Source of the DNA: Coenobita brevimanus
Taxonomy: Eukaryota; Arthropoda; Malacostraca; Decapoda; Coenobitidae
DNA length: 64,000 bases
Direction of reading: 5' to 3'
Assembly (NCBI GenBank): GCA_032717465.1
Contig: CM064713.1
Span: 2,808,501-2,872,500, forward strand
The notes below the pieces were generated by a model. It searched no databases and was not told the DNA's origin. It worked only from the letters and a program-made list of their open reading frames with translations. The translations under genes were made by a program, and so were the position numbers. This document shows positions 32,291-43,729 of the stretch, piece by piece; the stretch's first letter is position 1; every line of letters begins with the position of its first letter.

Positions 32291-33240
32291 AGCCCAATTA
32301 ATAAGCTCTTCGCACCTCTAATCAGCTCTATCAACACATAAACCTAGCCCAGTAAGCTTATGACCTCTATCACTCTCAATGACTTCATCAAGGCCGCATC
32401 CTCCCGCTCCATCTCACCTATTCAAATTTCGTTGTCGAGAGTCTGCCTTATTATTGCCTGTGTAGGGAGACACAAGGTATATGAGAGCCCCTCCATTTCG
32501 GAAAGTCAAAGTAGTAGAAATAGTGACTGTAGCTCCAGAGGGCGACGGATTCCTACATGGTGTAAATACCAACAACAAACACCTTTCCTTAACCGGTTTA
32601 TTTCTTCATATCCTCTTTTGAACTATTAATGTAAACTAGGCCGATGCTGAAATGGTACGGGTATCATACAGGAGAATATTAGTGTTCCATATACAGAATA
32701 AATCACCAAGGAAAAGGAGCTACCGAATATTCTAAATTTTCCAGAGTGGGTCCCTCAGTGTGAATGTTTTTATTTCATAGTAAAGTGCATCGTACAAAGA
32801 GATGAATTAACCCCACAGATGGAAGAATATCAGCCCAGTAAAAATATAAGCATGATCCATTACGACACGTGGAAAGGTTGGGTGGGAGGGAGACAGATTA
32901 GAGCCTGGATTCTTTATTTTCTCCTTCGTTTTTGGCGACACAGGCTCTCTGAAGATGGGATCTGTGTAGCTGAAAACAGATAACAGAGAACTCAAGCTCT
33001 ACTCTGCGTTTCTCCCGTTCAATGTAACCAAAACCGTAAAAATAATGAAGAATTCAAACTTTAACCTGCGTCTTTTTCCTGTTCAATACTGCCTGAAACG
33101 TGAGGAAAAATAAAGAATTCATGTTCTGTCCCGTCTCTCTCTCCCACAAAGCCCTCTTTCTGCTGGTACAGGTATTCCAAAATTCGTAGTATTTTTGTGG
33201 TTAAGTGGACATCAGGGACAGAGATCTAAAGCTTCAGGGA
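32291..33240. other. Unassigned non-simple stretch of about 950 bp
   Basis: One of the least repetitive parts of the window. The + frame at 32360-32629 (89 codons) has no recognisable domain. 33000-33130 contains two related segments (ACTCTGCGTTTCTCCCGTTC and TAACCTGCGTCTTTTTCCTG) that suggest an old duplication of about 70 bp. 32700-32735 resembles a family C end (AAATCACCAAGGAAAAGGAG). Confidence 0.45.
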
Positions 33241-33706
33241 AATACATAGGATGGTTACCTCCCTTTATCCCTTCATCAATTTAGCCTCCCCAGCTCCCTT
33301 CCCCTTCTTCTGGTCCCTTTCTCCTCAGTCCTTCTGCCTCATTCCCTTTGCCTCTTCTATGTCCCCTCTTCCGCATCCCCTTCCCCTTCCTTCCTCTCAC
33401 CTCTTTCCCTCTCTCCTCCCCATCCCTTTTCCCTACCGCCTTTCATCTTCTCATTTTGCCTTGAGCTCTTCTTTCCCTCCTCCCTCCTCTCCATCCCTTT
33501 TCCCTCTCTTCTTCCCTCACATCATTTTGTTATCCTTCTTATTCCGTTTCCCTCCACCCCTGTCTGCACCCTCCCTCCTCCCCATCCCCTTTTCCCCTTG
33601 CCTTCCCTTGCAAACTCCCATCCACTGTCCTTCCCTCCCTCCCAACTTTACTTCTATTCATAAAGCCCTTCCTTCCATCTATGTGATTCTCTCTCTCTCT
33701 CTCTCT

Positions 33707-33751
<45 letters not shown>
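33241..33751. repeat. Polypyrimidine tract, (CT)n and (CA)n
   Basis: C/T-rich irregular sequence to about 33688, then (CT)n and (CA)n to 33751. Confidence 0.82.
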
Positions 33752-33754
<3 letters not shown>

Positions 33755-33945
33755 GGAAACATGAAATCCATAAATATCACTTACTAAAAAAATTCACAAT
33801 AGGTGAACTGTATATATATTAAAACCAGCTTCAAGAATCATAACAAATTGGTAACACCTGAAATGGGCCCAAAACTTCCAAAAAACAAATCCTTCAAAAA
33901 ATAAAGGGAAAATGAAAAATCCTGCCACAGTCAAGACAAATTTAT

Positions 33946-34159
33946 TTCTCCATTTCTTTCACTTTAACCTGGCCCAAATTTTTCGTCCTTTTGCGGCTAA
34001 TTTTGCGTAGCTCACTGACAGTAAAAGACAATACAACGACCCTACATCCATAACACTTCTTCATGATTAGCACGGTTTTCTAGTGTTACTCTATTGGTAC
34101 GTATAATTCGGTATGGAGATATGTCAACTCTAGGCCAAGTTAGAGTAAAAGGAGTATAG
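33946..34159 (-). repeat. MITE-like family A copy (about 214 bp)
   Basis: Degraded left end TTTCTTTCACTTTAACCTGG, interior TTTTTCGTCCTTTTGCGGCT and AACACTTCTTCATGATTAGC, right end AGAGTAAAAGGAGTATAG. Opposite in orientation to the copy that follows. Confidence 0.75.
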
Positions 34160-34231
34160 AATCATTGTGGTTCTGACAAGCCTGAGTACCTCTCCCCCCT
34201 TCCTCTTGCTTCAGTCCCCCTCTTCCTCCTT

Positions 34232-34605
34232 CTATACTCCTTTCACACAAACTTGGCCTAAAACTACCATCCCTCCACCTTGGATGCTGAGCTGTAACAA
34301 GAAATTAACACTATGATGTTGGTCACGAAGAATTGTTGTGGAAAGGATGTACCACCATGCTCAGATGTAACAAGAGATTATCACCAAAATATGATGCTGG
34401 TCACGAAGAAGTGTTGTAGAAAGAATTTAGCACCCTCAGATGTAACAAATAATTAACACAAAAAATATGAAGTTGGTCACGAAGAAGTGCTATAGAAATG
34501 ATGTAGAGCCATAGTAATTTCTTTTTCTGCCACTGAGCTACGTGGAATTAGCTGCAAAATGATTGAAAAAAAAATCTTGGCCAAATTAAGGTGAAAGGAT
34601 TATAG
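34232..34605 (+). repeat. MITE-like family A copy with internal triplication (374 bp)
   Basis: Ends CTATACTCCTTTCAC and GTGAAAGGATTATAG match as inverted complements at 14 of 15 positions. Inside, GGTCACGAAGAA(T/G)TG(T/C)T(G/A) occurs three times (about 34321, 34398 and 34473), each followed by AGATGTAACAA- or CCATAGTAATT-type sequence. A unit of about 77 bp has been tandemly triplicated within the element. Confidence 0.85.
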
Positions 34606-34635
34606 TGTCACCCTCGGCTTCAATAGAGTGATTAC

Positions 34636-34810
34636 AAAGTTCCCTAACACCTCTTCCTAAGCGATTTATTTTGCTTATTACACCTTACTGTCCTCTTCCG
34701 TGTTACTTAAATCATCCTAAAGTCACCATACTCTGCGTAAATACAGTACGATATTAGCCAGCCGTATCCAAAAATAAATCGGTATGGAGGAGGTGTTAGG
34801 GAACTTCCTC
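34636..34810 (+). repeat. MITE-like family C copy, both ends present (about 175 bp)
   Basis: Left end AGTTCCCTAACACCTCTTCC with TAAGCGATTTATTTT, right end AAAAATAAATCGGTATGGAG with GAGGTGTTAGGGAACTTCC. They are inverted complements of nearly 40 bp. Interior CACCATACTCTGCGTAAATA. No ORF. Confidence 0.82.
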
Positions 34811-35500
34811 AACCGACAAGAGTACGTGCCACTGTCTCACCTTCTTCACTCACACAAGAAAAAGGTATCTGAGGAGCCACTTAAGGTACCCTCTCGAAAC
34901 TTAGGAAGAAACTGAAAATTACTGGTAGGGGACTTTAGCAATCCATAAAAATAGGCAAGCTTCTATAAGGAAAATAAACAGATAAATAGATAAATAAACT
35001 GAGAGAAAAATTGATAGATAAATAAATAAGTGAACAGAAGAATAGATAGAATAGATAAACAGATAGATAGATAGACAGATAAAATAAGTAAACAGAAAGA
35101 TAGCTAGAAAAAATGAATAAACAGATAGATAGATAGATAAATGAAAAGTAAAAGATAATGGAAAGCACACTAAAAATCTCAATAAATTAGCCTTCATAAA
35201 ACATATTTTTGGGACTTTTAAAAATAAATCATAATAGCCTCAAAAATTAATTACTGGGATCAAGGCGGTGCTGAAAAGCCTAATTACTTCCCTCCTTCTC
35301 ACACTCCCCCCACCCCCATCCCCACCCCCTCTTTCTTACACTACCCTCACCCCCACCCTCTCTTTCTCACTCCCCCACCCCCCGCCCCCCCTGATCCAAA
35401 TTACCACCCTCTGCTTCAAAGGAGAGGAGCAAAATTGGGCTAGACTATCTCACCCTCGCAGATAAGATGAAATAAAAAAAATGTACTGATATTAACGTCT
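34811..35500. other. Unassigned, with degenerate GATA and C-rich segments
   Basis: 34970-35150 is a degenerate GATA/AATA array (Leu/Tyr/Ile ORFs on the minus strand are artefacts). 35285-35400 is CCCCCACCC-rich. No gene. Confidence 0.6.
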
Positions 35501-35507
35501 ACGATAA

Positions 35508-35514
35508 TAATAAT

Positions 35515-35562
<48 letters not shown>

Positions 35563-35729
35563 GTAGTAGTAGTAATAATAATACTAATAGTAATTATAAT
35601 AATAATAATTATAATGACAACAATAATAATAATGATGAAGACAATAATAATGAAGAAAAATAAAATAGAAGAAAAAGGAAGAAAAAGAAAAAGAAGACGA
35701 AGGAGGAGGAGGAGGAAGAGAAGGAGGAG

Positions 35730-35760
<31 letters not shown>
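35508..35760. repeat. (AAT)n, AGT and (GAA)n trinucleotide array
   Basis: (AAT)n at about 35514-35560, AGT units, degenerate AAT to 35650, then GAA/GAG to 35759. Confidence 0.92.
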
Positions 35761-35762
<2 letters not shown>

Positions 35763-35949
35763 CCTGAGCATCCACTAATACCAACTTCCAAATGTACATA
35801 GCAAAGAAACAAAAAAAAATCTGAATTTGGGGAAAAAAACACTGAAAAAAGCATGGAAAATAAAAGAATCTACAAAACCCCAATACATTCACGTCAGATT
35901 TTAATTAACAGGATTAGGGCAGCAATGAGAAGCCATATGACTCTCTCCC

Positions 35950-36045
35950 TACACCCTTCCACCCTGCCACCCACCCATCCTGCAGCCCATTCACCCTGCC
36001 ACCCACCCACCCTGCCAGTCATCCACCCTCCCACCCACCCCGGAT
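35950..36045. repeat. C-rich CCACCCACCCTGCC repeat
   Basis: Irregular units of CACCCTGCCACCCACCC. The minus strand has several GGGTGGG runs. Confidence 0.8.
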
Positions 36046-36130
36046 CCCTAGTGTCACCTTCGGCTTTAACGTGTGCCATAAAGTTCATTGGCACTTCCTC
36101 ATTCTCATTACCCACAAAAAAAAGAAAACA

Positions 36131-36136
<6 letters not shown>

Positions 36137-36205
<69 letters not shown>

Positions 36206-36207
36206 AC
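36137..36207. repeat. (CA)n microsatellite
   Basis: CA run of about 71 bp. A segment about 50-80 bp upstream (GATCCCTAGTGTCACCTTCG) recurs at 36811, also just upstream of a (CA)n. Confidence 0.95.
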
Positions 36208-36629
36208 AATTTTGGAAAGGCACCAATTCTAACGTTTTTAAAAAAGATAACTGAATAATGCTGAGGATCGTAAAGGGAAAATAATTAAAACTAGTCTCCA
36301 AAAATATATATATAAAAAAAAAGGAAAATAATTGCACGAGAATCTTAAAATCAACATTAATCAGCTTCTGGAAAAATAAAAAAACAATTAAACTTTACAC
36401 TGACATCACTCCACAGAAACCAAAGGAAGCCCCCCCTCAAAAAAAAAAAAAAAAAGTGAGAACAGAAAAAATACAGGAAAAAACTTATGGAGTACTTCGA
36501 AAATTACTCCAAAAAAATTAAAATAGCATGTAAAATGGAGAAAGGGAGTAGAAAAGACCAATATATTCATGTCAGAAATTCATTAGCATGATTACGGTGA
36601 AACTGACAAGACCTATTGCTCTCTCTTCC

Positions 36630-36901
36630 CAAAACCACCCACCCACCCAACCACCCACCCACCCAACCACCCACCCAACCAACCAGCCAATCTCCCACCA
36701 ACCAGCCACCCCCCCATCCACCCCCCCACCCAATCAATCACCCATCCACCCATTCACTCAACCAACCAACCATCCACTCACCCACCTACCCATACACCCC
36801 AGATCCCTAGTGCCATCTTCGTCTTTGAAGTGTATCGTAAAGTTGGTTGACACTTCCTCGCTCTCACTACTCTTAGAAGGAAACAAAGAATCCAGGAAGA
36901 A

Positions 36902-36965
<64 letters not shown>
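36630..36965. repeat. C-rich CCACCCACCCAACC repeat, duplicated flank and (CA)n
   Basis: 36634-36690 is CCCACCCACCCAACC-type. 36800-36900 repeats the unit seen at 36046-36130 (GATCCCTAGTG(C/T)CA(C/T)CTTCG, AAGTTG/AAGTTC and CACTTCCTC). (CA)n at 36905-36965. The two C-rich, flank, (CA)n modules are a diverged duplication about 760 bp apart. Confidence 0.82.
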
Positions 36966-36972
<7 letters not shown>

Positions 36973-37600
36973 AATACAGAAATAGTTGCATCCAAAAAAA
37001 TAAATCTGAAAAACTGGATAGTGCTGGAATGCGTGAAAGAAGACGGCTAAAAACTGCTTCCAGGAAAAAAAAAAAAATAGAAATATAGACATGGAAACTA
37101 CAGAAACCTCTAAAAATAGCTCACAAAAAAGTACATAGAAAAATATACCATGCGCTGAAAAAAAAACTCGTAGAATATTAAAAGGAAGCAAAAATCCTGA
37201 AGTTGGTTTAAAAAAAATAATAAAAACCGAAAGTAGCTTCTCCAGAATTGAGGAAATTGAACAAGAAATGAACTGAAATTAGCTCTGAAAAAAATATGAA
37301 AGGGGGAATGGAAAATTTTAGCTTCTGGCCTTTGGTTCTTTCTTCCTTGCAGAAAAATAAAAAAATATGCGGTTGTCAAAAATTTATTAGCTTGGTATGG
37401 CGTCACTGACAGGCACAAAGACCCCCCCACCAACCTCCCATCAACCCCTACTAACTCCCCATCAACCCTCCCACCAACCCCCCACCAATCCCCCCCTACC
37501 ACAAGTGCCACCCTCAGCTTCAGCCGTGTCATAAACTTGGCCATGACACCCATAAAATTCCACAGTGTCACCTAGCCACTTTCACCACCATTATCACCAC
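36966..37600. other. AT-rich, A-run rich stretch
   Basis: AAAAAA-containing sequence in which a G(A)AAAT segment loosely repeats, then a C-rich ACCCCCCACCAA segment (37430-37500) and CACCCTCAGCTTCAGCCGTG, a third echo of the flank at 36046 and 36811. No gene. Confidence 0.5.
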
Positions 37601-37601
37601 A

Positions 37602-38480
37602 CGGGTCATCCATGCACACCACCACCACCACCATCACTACCACCACACAGGTCATCCAAGGACACCACCACTCAGGTCATCCAAGCACACCACTACCACT
37701 ACCACCACCACCACACAGGTCATCCAAGCACACTACCACCACCACCACCACACAGGTCATCCAAGCTCACCACCACCACACAGGTCATCCAAGCACACCA
37801 CCACCACACAGGTCATCCAAGCACACCACCACCACACAGGTCATCCAAGCACACCACCACCACACAGGTCATCCAAGCACACCACCACCACACAGGTCAT
37901 CCAAGCACACTACCACCACACAGGTCATCCAAGCACACCACCACCACCACCACACAGGTCATCCAAGCACACCACCACCACCACCACCACACAGGTCATC
38001 CAAGCACACCACCACCACCACCACCACACAGGTCATCCAAGCACACCACCACCACCACCACCACACAGGTCATCCAAGCACACCACCACCACCACCACCA
38101 CACAGGTCATCCAAGCACACAACCAACACACAGGTCATCCAAGCACAATACCACCACCACCACACAGGTCATCCAAGCACACCACCACCACCACCACCAC
38201 ACAGGTCATCCAAGCACACCACCACCACCACCACCACACAGGTCATCCAAGCAAACCACCACCACCACCACCACATAGGTCTTTCAAGCACACCGCCACC
38301 ACCACCACCACCACCATCACACAGGTCATCCAAGCACATCACCACTACCACCAGCACCACCACAACCACCACCACCTCCACCTCCACCTTCACCACACAG
38401 GTCGCTCAAGCACCCTATCACCAGCATACAGGTCGTCCAAGGGCCCTATCACCAGCACCACCACCACCAGACACAGGGTC
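37602..38480. repeat. Minisatellite CAGGTCATCCAAGCAC-(CAC)n, about 28 units
   Basis: Constant core CAGGTCATCCAAGCACAC followed by 2-7 CAC units, so unit length varies by steps of 3 (about 24-36 bp). Units with similar CAC number cluster together: short ones at about 37760-37930 and long ones at about 37960-38290. The 237-290 codon His/Thr/Pro ORFs are consequences of a period divisible by 3. Confidence 0.93.
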
Positions 38481-38557
38481 GTAAAATATAAACGGCTTAA
38501 AGTTTTGTCCATAACCATGAAATATTTTTAAGTCGAGCTTACTATCAAATATTATAC

Positions 38558-39412
38558 AGGGAAGGAGGAGAAGGAACTGAAGGAACTAGAAGGAAGGAGG
38601 AGAAGGAACTGAAGGAACTAGAAGGAGGGAGGAGAGAGGAGGAAATGAAGAAGAGGGAAACAACTGAAGGAACTATGAGGAAGGAGGACCGGGAAGGAAC
38701 TGAAGGAACTATGAGGAAGAAAGAGAGAGAAGGAACTGAAGGAACTAGAAGGAAGGAGGAGAAGGAACTGAAGGAATTATAGGGAAGGAAGAGAGGGAAG
38801 GAACTGAAGAAACTACAAAGAAGGAGGAGAGGGAAGGAACTGATGGAATTATAAGGATGGAAGAAAGGGAAGAAACTGAAGGAGCTATGAGGAAAAAGGA
38901 GAGGGAAGGAACCGAAGGAACTATAAGGAAGGAGGAGAGAGGAGGAACTGAAGGAACTATGAGGAAAGAGGAGAGGGAAGGAACTGAAGCAATATGAGGA
39001 AAGAGGAGAGGGAAGGAACTGAAAGAAGTATAAGGAAGGAGGAGAGGGAAAGACTGAAGGAGAGAGAAGGAACTGAAGGAACTATAAGGAAGGGGGGAGG
39101 GAAGGCACTGAAGGAACTATATGGAAAGAAGAGAGAGAAGGAGCTGAAGCAACTATATGGAAGGAGGAGAGAGAAGGAAATGAAGGAACTAGAAGGAAAG
39201 AGGAGAGAGAAGGAACTGAAAGGGGAGAAGGAACTGAAGGAACTATGTGGAAGGAGGCGAGAGAAGGAATTAAAGGAATTATAAGGAAGGAGGAGAGGGA
39301 AGGAACTGAAAGAGGAGAGGGAAGGAAAGGAAGGAATTATAAGGAAGGAGGAGAGGGAGGGAACTGAAGGAACTATAAGGAAAGAGGAGAGAGAAGTAAC
39401 TGAAGAAATTAT
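38558..39412. repeat. Purine-rich minisatellite of about 36-40 bp (GGAAGGAACTGAAGGAACTA...)
   Basis: About 22 units with core GGAACTGAAGGAACTA and variable (T)AAGGAAGGAGGAGAGG-type linkers. Because several unit lengths are multiples of 3, short ORFs of Glu-Gly-Thr-Glu/Arg/Lys appear at 38994-39284 and in the opposite strand. I do not regard them as genes. Confidence 0.92.
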
Positions 39413-39416
39413 GTAC

Positions 39417-39478
39417 AACTGGGCAGTACCACAATCAGGTCACATTAATGCCACCACGTGAAGGCGCCCCTCTCCAGA
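39417..39478 (-). repeat. SINE-like family B, head fragment
   Basis: AACTGGGCAGTACC, then ATTAATGCCACCACGTGAAG and GCGCCCCTCTCCAG match the head of family B in minus orientation. The rest is missing. Confidence 0.7.
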
Positions 39479-39801
39479 AAAAGGGTGAGAGTGAAGAGCG
39501 AGACGGATACGAACTCTCTCTCCTAAGCTGAAGAAAGTAGTCCAGGGATAAGAAAAATAAAGCATAAATAAATAAATAAATCCTCATAGTTAAGGAAATA
39601 AATCAGAGAATAAGCAAACTTACGATAAAATGTCCAAGTTTTTTTATTATTCATTATTTTTAACCTTTGATCTCATTAGTTTCATAATTATAGACTTCCC
39701 CTGTACCATTAAAATATTTCTCACCGTATGTAACTGAATGGTTGTTTATTATATGGAAATTAAAGCTTCAGTGCTTGGAAATCAGAGAGAAAAAAAGCAT
39801 A

Positions 39802-39804
<3 letters not shown>

Positions 39805-39851
<47 letters not shown>

Positions 39852-39998
39852 CGTGGGCACAAAAAAAAAACACAGAAAGAAGGCGGGAAAATAAAGTTGG
39901 CCAGCCAGGTAACAAAAGGATCAAACACACAAAAAACGTCGACAAAACAAACATAATTATGTAGGACGAGAGCGTATATTATGCAAGTATAAAGAAAG

Positions 39999-40058
<60 letters not shown>
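39805..40058. repeat. (GT)n and (CA)n microsatellites, inverted about 150 bp apart
   Basis: (GT)n at 39805-39849 and (CA)n at 40002-40058. Confidence 0.95.
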
Positions 40059-40062
<4 letters not shown>

Positions 40063-40399
40063 AAACTGGGGCAGCAAAAGTGGCCGGAGAGAGAGAGAGA
40101 GGGGGGGGGAAGGAGGAAAGGGAAGGGGGGCACAAACAAACAGACAGGGAGAGGGAAAGCCAAGCATTTTTTTTCCCTCCCTCCACATCCCCACTTTTCA
40201 TACCACTATATTTGCGATGCTGATTGTCTGTTGACGATAGCCACAGAAAAAATATAAATCCTTCCACTCTGTTTTGCTTCATTCTCGTCCCCGCAGTCAC
40301 TCCACGGAATGACACACAACGACTAACTGATTGCAGGAAGCGGAGAGGAGGCCGTGGGTGTGCAATTGTAATTATTGTTGTGGGTGAAAGTAAAGCTGC

Positions 40400-40531
40400 A
40401 GTGTGTGTGTGTGTAGGGGGGCGTTTGTGTGTCGAGGGGGATGGGGATGGGTGGGTGGGTTGATGGGTGTTTGTGTGTTTTCTTGTGCTTGTGTGTGTGG
40501 GTGTAGGTGGCTGGGTGTGGATGCGTGGGTG

Positions 40532-40568
<37 letters not shown>
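40400..40568. repeat. GT-rich array with (GT)n
   Basis: Irregular GTGTGTGGGTG and GGGTGGGTGGGTTG at 40400-40530, then (GT)n at 40534-40568. Confidence 0.9.
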
Positions 40569-41190
<622 letters not shown>

Positions 41191-41576
41191 TAATACACCC
41201 ATTCCCATTAAAAAAAAAAAGATGGCATTAGCAACCTTGTCATACAGGTACCCCTTTGAGAAACTAACTAGGAGAGTGTGCGGGGACAGAGTGGAATGCA
41301 AAGGAACCAAGAATGATGTGGATAACTCGTGGAAATGACAGAGACTGTATGGGAGAGAATGTTTGAGAATGAAGACATTGGAAGAAAGTAAGACAGACCA
41401 ACGGGATATGGTGGTGGAAGGAATGAGGGAGGGAGCATAAAGGCTCGATGTTTGAAATAAGTAGAATTATATAAACCAAAATCAAGGTGGAGAAATAAAG
41501 GGATTAAAATGAGAGACGGAGTACGAGAGTGAGGTTTTTGGAACAAGGTGAGGCAGGTCAAACAACAGCCATAAAA

Positions 41577-41655
41577 TCTAAACACTGACGTAGAAAAGAA
41601 ACATTGACGTAAAGAGTAAATATTGATGTAAAGCGTAAACATTGACGTAACAAGT
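41577..41655. repeat. About 20-bp tandem repeat, four units
   Basis: Units of (A)AACATTGACGTAAAGAGT type with point changes (ATTGATGTAAAGCGTAAAC). Confidence 0.85.
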
Positions 41656-41929
41656 ATCCATTAACCTAACATTCACTGACCACAGATATTCGAAGAGAGA
41701 AAGGCGGATAGACTTTAATGCTGGCAGTATGAAAACTAATGCAAATCCCAGAAAAAGATAATAGGCTGCTGACTGGAACCGCACGCAGGAAGACAGACAA
41801 ACAAAAAGACTTCCATCCGGACAGAATAAACACTGGCATAACTTTTCAAAACCAACTCAGTCCCCCAGCAACATCAAACTCCAACTCACACACAAACTTC
41901 AAGAGATGCACATTAAAAACATCCAAAAC

Positions 41930-41975
41930 ACATGCTCGATTTTGCGGAACTTGAAGGAAAAAGACCAGAGACCAT

Positions 41976-42049
<74 letters not shown>

Positions 42050-42310
42050 CCCACACACTCGACATTCCAGGATTTAAGGGAAAAAGATCAAACAACTTAT
42101 AAAAAAAACGGTTCGATTTTCCGAAACTTGAAGGAAAAAGATCAAAGAACCTAAGGAAAAAAAAAAAAACGAAACATGCTTGACCTTCCAGACCTTGATA
42201 GAAAAAGACCAGAGAACCTAAAAACACAGGGTCGATATTCCAGAACTTGAAGCGCAAAATCATACAACTTAAACCCATATCTGATTTTCCGGAACGTGAA
42301 GCAGAAATTC
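41930..42310. repeat. Tandem repeat of about 60 bp interrupted by (CA)n
   Basis: Units carry (T)CGATTTTCC(G)GAACTTGAAGG and AAAAAGATCAAAGAACCTAA variants (41940, 42060, 42110, 42175, 42230, 42280). (CA)n at 41981-42048 has grown inside the first unit. Confidence 0.82.
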
Positions 42311-42454
42311 ACATGGGCTGGAAAATAAAATAGGCGGCCATTTTAGCGTGTGGACATGAGAGGAGGCCACAGCTTCCAGCCAGCTAACTTTCCAGCTAAA
42401 TTCTACCTTGCAGCTAAATTATGCTACTGTTATGTGCTTTTACACACACACGCA

Positions 42455-42456
<2 letters not shown>

Positions 42457-42504
<48 letters not shown>

Positions 42505-42655
42505 GCTGGAGGAAAATGCATTACTGTGAGTTTGTCTAATGTTTATCGTGCAACTTGTGCATTATCGCTTAAAATCCGAGTCATGGTAGTAGTGGTAGTA
42601 GTAATAATAGTAGTAGTAGTACTAGCAGCAGCAGTAGTAGTAGTAGTAGCAGTTG
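42457..42655. repeat. (CA)n and (AGT)n arrays
   Basis: (CA)n at about 42440-42500 and (AGT)/(AGC) trinucleotides at 42584-42655, the latter just upstream of the transposon-derived pseudogene. Confidence 0.92.
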
Positions 42656-42722
42656 GCAGAAAGATATAAAGACACAGATAAGCAAAGAGCAAGAAACAAG
42701 ACAAAAAGTACAGCTGCCGCAC

Positions 42723-43490
42723 ATGACCGACCGTCTTGCTCCAGACCGGTGCAGAAGAGTTGAAATGGCACAGGAGGCTGGGGCATTGAATTGGCTGGCA
42801 ACCTTGCCACTCAAGGCAAAGGGATTCCGCTTCAACAAACAAGAATTTACTGATGCCATAGCCTTGAGATATTGGTAGCCAATAGAGAACGAACCTCAAC
42901 ACTGTCCCTGTGGCATTATCTTTGATGCAAGCCATGCAAGAGTTTGCTAAGAAGGGTAACTGCATTCGACACGATGAAGTACGCGACCTCACTGCGAGAA
43001 TGCTACAGGAAATATGCCACGACGTCACCACAGAGCCAGATCTGCTACCCCTAGACGGTAGCACATCACCCACAGAACAGTAAATGATGCGAGAGTGGAT
43101 TGTCAATGCTCGAGGTTTCTGGACACATGGGCAGAGGGCTTTCTTCGACATTAGGATATCCCTATGGCAGCAAGCCTTCGTGAACTGTGTCTCGAGGTTG
43201 CACACAAAAACAATGAACAAGAAAAAAACAGAAACTATCAACATCAGGAGGGATGGGTCCAGAGGCGGTGAGATTCTACTCGAGACTGGCAGAGGTTCAT
43301 TTTGAGAAGAAGCATCAACCGCAGAGTTCTGTTATGGCCTGGATGAGATGTCGACTGTCATTCTCCCTCGTGAGGTCTGCTCTGCTATGCCTCAGGGGCA
43401 CGAGATCATCAGCCCTCAGGCCCGTCTCTCTGGTCGGTACGGTTTACGAAGCTGTGATCGAGAGACTAGCGACTCCAATAGATTAATATC
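42723..43490 (+). pseudogene. Decayed transposon-associated ORF (uncharacterised family with CxCG...HAxxC motif)
   Basis: Reading + frames gives an ordered but broken protein: LAPDRCRRVEMAQEAG, LNWLATLPLKAKGFRFNKQE, FTDAIALRY, a stop at 42876-42878, CPCGIIFDASHARVC, a stop, IRHDEVRDLTARMLQEIC, another stop, NARGFWTHGQRAFFDIRI, then frameshifts to VRFYSRLAEV and WMRCRLSFSLVRSALLCLRG (to about 43450). From memory, a protein with this block order (WL..LPL...GF...K..F.DA..LRYGW, CxCG..F...HA..C, HN..RD, ARGFW...AFFD, W.R...SF.L.RS...C.RG) is common in uncharacterised, transposon-linked loci of invertebrates. The C-x-C and H-x3-C spacing could bind a metal ion. Enzymatic role unknown. Several stops and shifts make it non-functional. 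Confidence 0.65.
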
Positions 43491-43729
43491 TTTATTAGCA
43501 CTGTAATGTTAATGAATAAAAATAAAGTAATAAAAGTAGCAGTAGATGGTTGGTAAGCACAGCCGTTTGCATGACTGGGGTAAACGGATTGTTAGATGAG
43601 GGTTAGTGTTGACCTTCACATTACAACTCCAAATGGTGAACTGTATTATGAAGGTGGGTTTTGATCTTAACAATATATTTCCCAAACGAATGGAGGTGAT
43701 TTGTAAAAAAAACGTAGCAATAGTGGTAC

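Noticed and set aside
37565..38484. CRISPR-like array (constant core with variable spacer)
   Set aside because: The variable part is only (CAC)n of differing length, not unique spacers, there are no cas genes, and the genome is eukaryotic.
38994..39284. Charged coiled-coil-like ORF (Glu/Arg/Lys repeats)
   Set aside because: A product of a purine minisatellite. The opposite strand is equally open, and there is no start context or conserved flank.
42543..43244. 233-codon minus-strand ORF
   Set aside because: It is the antisense shadow of the decayed transposon-linked protein read on +, which shows ordered conserved blocks. The minus frame also includes the AGT array.
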